Assembly (NCBI GenBank): GCA_014960805.1
Contig: CP063163.1
Coordinates: 1,381,584 to 1,445,583, forward strand
DNA length: 64,000 nucleotides
Direction of reading: 5' to 3'
Source: Cytobacillus suaedae
GTDB lineage: Bacteria > Bacillota > Bacilli > Bacillales > Bacillaceae_L
Below, piece after piece: positions 62,901 to 64,000 of this stretch. Made by a program: the position numbers and the translations under genes. Below the pieces are notes generated by a model. That model searched no databases. It was not told where the DNA came from and was given only the letters and a program-made list of their open reading frames with translations. The stretch's first letter is position 1. Each line of letters begins with the position of its first letter.

Positions 62901-64000
62901 TTAACGGAATAACAGAAACTCAAAAGAGATCACTTGTGGCCTGGAAAAACTTTATTAAACGATATGGTAAAGGAACAGGGAATAACAAGAGATATTTAGC
63001 GGATGCTCGTAAGGAAATGGAAAACGCACAGTCAGCAATTCCTGTTTGGATTATGCCTGTAAATCAAGTAATTGAAAACTTCCCTATTTATAACGAGAAG
63101 TTCGATGTAATTATTTTTGATGAGAGTAGTCAATGTGACATCATGTCAGTCCCTGTCTTACTACGTGGTGAGAAGGTTATAGTTGTAGGAGATGACGAAC
63201 AAATTAGTCCGTATGGAATTGGTACAAAGGATTCCGAGATTGAGGAGCTAATACAAAGGTATTTAGAAGGTATACCAAATAAGAGATTATTTGATCATAA
63301 AATATCTCTTTACGAAATAGCAGATCAAATTTTCCCTAAAAGTGGAAGGCTAATGTTAAAGGAGCATTTTAGATGTGTTCCTGAAATTATTCAGTTTTCG
63401 AATGATCTAAGCTATGGAGGACAAATGGTACCATTAAGACTTCCGTTTGAAAGTGAAAAATTAGACCCTCCAGTTCTTGCCATTAAAGTGGAAGATGGGT
63501 ATGCATCAGAAGGAAGTTCAAGTTCAATTGTAAATGAGCCCGAAGCAGATAAAATTGTTGAAGACATTGAAAGAATTATTGCAGATCCACAATATGAAAA
63601 CCAAACCATTGGTGTTATTGCCTTACAGGGGAATAAACAAGCAGCGCTTATTGAAAATAAAATACGCGAGAAAATATCGGATAGTGAATTTGTAAAAAGA
63701 AAAATCATCTGTGGGAATGCTTATAGCCTACAAGGTGATGAGAGAGATGTTGTTTTCCTATCGATGGTTATTGCAAATAATAGGAGATTTGTTGCAGCCA
63801 CAAAGAAAGATCAACAACAAACCTATAACGTTGCTGCAAGTCGAGCGAAAAATCAAATGAGGTTATATCATTCGGTTGAATTAGATAATTTAAGTAAAGA
63901 GTGTTATCGATATAAATTACTAAGCTACTGCCAACAGCCTACGAGAGTAAATGACATTGTTGAAAATCTAGAAGCAAAATGTGATTCTCCTTTTGAGATT
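59999..64000 (+). CDS. Large SF1 helicase (Upf1/Dna2-like), runs off the window
   Basis: The frame from GTG 59999 (after AAAGAGGTG) is open to the end of the window, at least 1334 residues. It has Walker A GPPGTGKT (370-377), a Walker B/motif II FDESSQC with DExxQ form near 1041-1045, motif III VVGDDEQISP, motif IV region LKEHFRCVPEI, and ICGNAYSLQGDERDVVFLSM and YNVAASRAKNQM as motifs V and VI. About 650 residues of helical insert separate motifs I and II. The first ~330 residues are not recognised. The sequence breaks off at CDSPFE, where relatives often carry a nuclease domain, so a helicase-nuclease is possible. Confidence 0.85.
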   Translation, partial: MSDKARQLFEYLLAVNNLRFRVIRDYKEYDKSWNKSHLQEYGDGVFLLGEGEDKEAIIEIHRQSLTEDVLTPPHPDKFIREWITYSYNKENKAPQIPAPKVVVQGSDEVEIRFEDNPERVNLFNKWKSDWTDWATEVIRIKKVQTLYEQFFRINQDFQVEGEGLELLLGSTIFTWKHEVGTIHHPLFTTRLDIDLDTEKGIITVKPTNQGYKFELNILSGIPLPNMEEIQNIGRLARYRDVLEEDVRDLSSQFMQLVDASGRTALEGETISPSKYPIGHIDEYLLILRRKDNQTLKKDLEEIIESMQGEVYEAPATIDSIVGNEVIFDNETNSLKWDKVASDLYFPLAANEEQKEIARRLATNYGLTVQGPPGTGKTHTIANIVSHLLAHGKKILITSQKENPLKVLKDKIPEEIRDLCVPVLGGGRDSLREIEKSIRTISDSLGNLSTAKLEVELARSKEELDNSRRKEAKFKHQLLEYSKDEKIEIDYKGNLITKADVAKMLTEETLEFNWIKDRVTLTSNFPLSEEEFKTLWELRGIVNERDLYLKDSILPDSNLLKNPDEMKSWLSYGKELKHKYDKAIFYTEKIQFPQDKKYTAKLNNELLKILEYKDCFQEGIPFHKILDDYVAGNSRKERWTSFFNEIKEKNREMVGIHKTIISHEINLPNKPLFELESDIYVLGERLRSGKNPNAIFGLTKGKNAKYLWKSAVINGQPIRNIEEIDILQQYLLLKKKKEEVVRNWNANLDEISGNLIDSEDKRLFSTIDKEVEFYEKPLQLGALVEGVKQLTSNLLLNGSNWLDYNFYHSLQLSTNYMFDVLNYKVWENEYDLYRDSLKELLKDKMIHNIVQTFLDVLNDKDESRWQYVVEELSQLIEKKKNVDEFYELVARLETYAPKTATSITDSLTKDIPIPQEVQKAWEFKSLFDWMKENQGFEAERIEENIKSEQDHQKKLITSIVANSTWLNQINGITETQKRSLVAWKNFIKRYGKGTGNNKRYLADARKEMENAQSAIPVWIMPVNQVIENFPIYNEKFDVIIFDESSQCDIMSVPVLLRGEKVIVVGDDEQISPYGIGTKDSEIEELIQRYLEGIPNKRLFDHKISLYEIADQIFPKSGRLMLKEHFRCVPEIIQFSNDLSYGGQMVPLRLPFESEKLDPPVLAIKVEDGYASEGSSSSIVNEPEADKIVEDIERIIADPQYENQTIGVIALQGNKQAALIENKIREKISDSEFVKRKIICGNAYSLQGDERDVVFLSMVIANNRRFVAATKKDQQQTYNVAASRAKNQMRLYHSVELDNLSKECYRYKLLSYCQQPTRVNDIVENLEAKCDSPFEI

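Overview
The window is a stretch of chromosome from a low-GC, spore-forming Bacillaceae bacterium. The evidence is A+T-rich coding sequence with strong AGGAGG-type ribosome binding sites, frequent TTG/GTG starts, a TnrA regulator beside an ammonium transporter with two perfect TnrA boxes, two DUF3231 (spore-coat-like) genes, a HemAT-type globin sensor and a DbpA-type helicase. I cannot name the species. Most genes are short mono- or bicistronic housekeeping or accessory units.

Layout. 0-18.6 kb: GNAT, aldo/keto reductase, FAD protein + DUF3231 pair, tnrA/amtB, histidine phosphatase + GNAT + VOC protein, MFS transporter, asparagine synthetase, a 787-residue polyprenyl synthetase with a long unassigned N-terminal half, metallophosphoesterase, DUF1456, CDP-diglyceride synthase-like protein, papain-like fold protein. 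18.7-27 kb: HemAT, a thioredoxin-like gene with an in-frame TGA at the redox site and a SECIS-like hairpin just behind it, an N-carbamoylase, a 1016-residue GNAT fusion coupled to an amidohydrolase, and a toxin-antitoxin pair whose toxin is frameshifted in an A8 tract. 27-43.5 kb: CAP protein, AlkA, ArsR-type regulator and S41 peptidase, DbpA, YwaF-like protein, SGNH hydrolase/ABC exporter operon, two-component system, serine hydrolase, HAD phosphatase, ATPase, MscS channel. 43.5-52.6 kb: YetF-like protein, lipoprotein, oligoendopeptidase F, hydrolases, a DnaD-like replication protein, a PadR-controlled hydrolase, gene remnants and half of a tRNA-Ile. 52.8-64 kb: an accessory block with an RNA ligase broken by one stop codon, a kinase-HD protein, a ferritin-like fusion, a PLD/SF2 helicase/DUF3427 protein, a broken small gene and a giant SF1 helicase running off the window.

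The most visible non-coding structure is a family of 52-bp palindromes (GGGGCCTGACCCCC arm, AAAGCTTT centre, GGGGGTCAGGCCCC arm). There are 23 copies, 22 of them in the first 43.5 kb, usually starting 5-20 bp after a stop codon and sometimes supplying the stop codon or the last codons of a gene. They look like REP-type elements that also serve as two-way terminators. They are missing from 43.5 kb onward except for one decayed copy, which supports a different history for the right end.

The single observation most worth following is the putative selenoprotein at 20129-20902.
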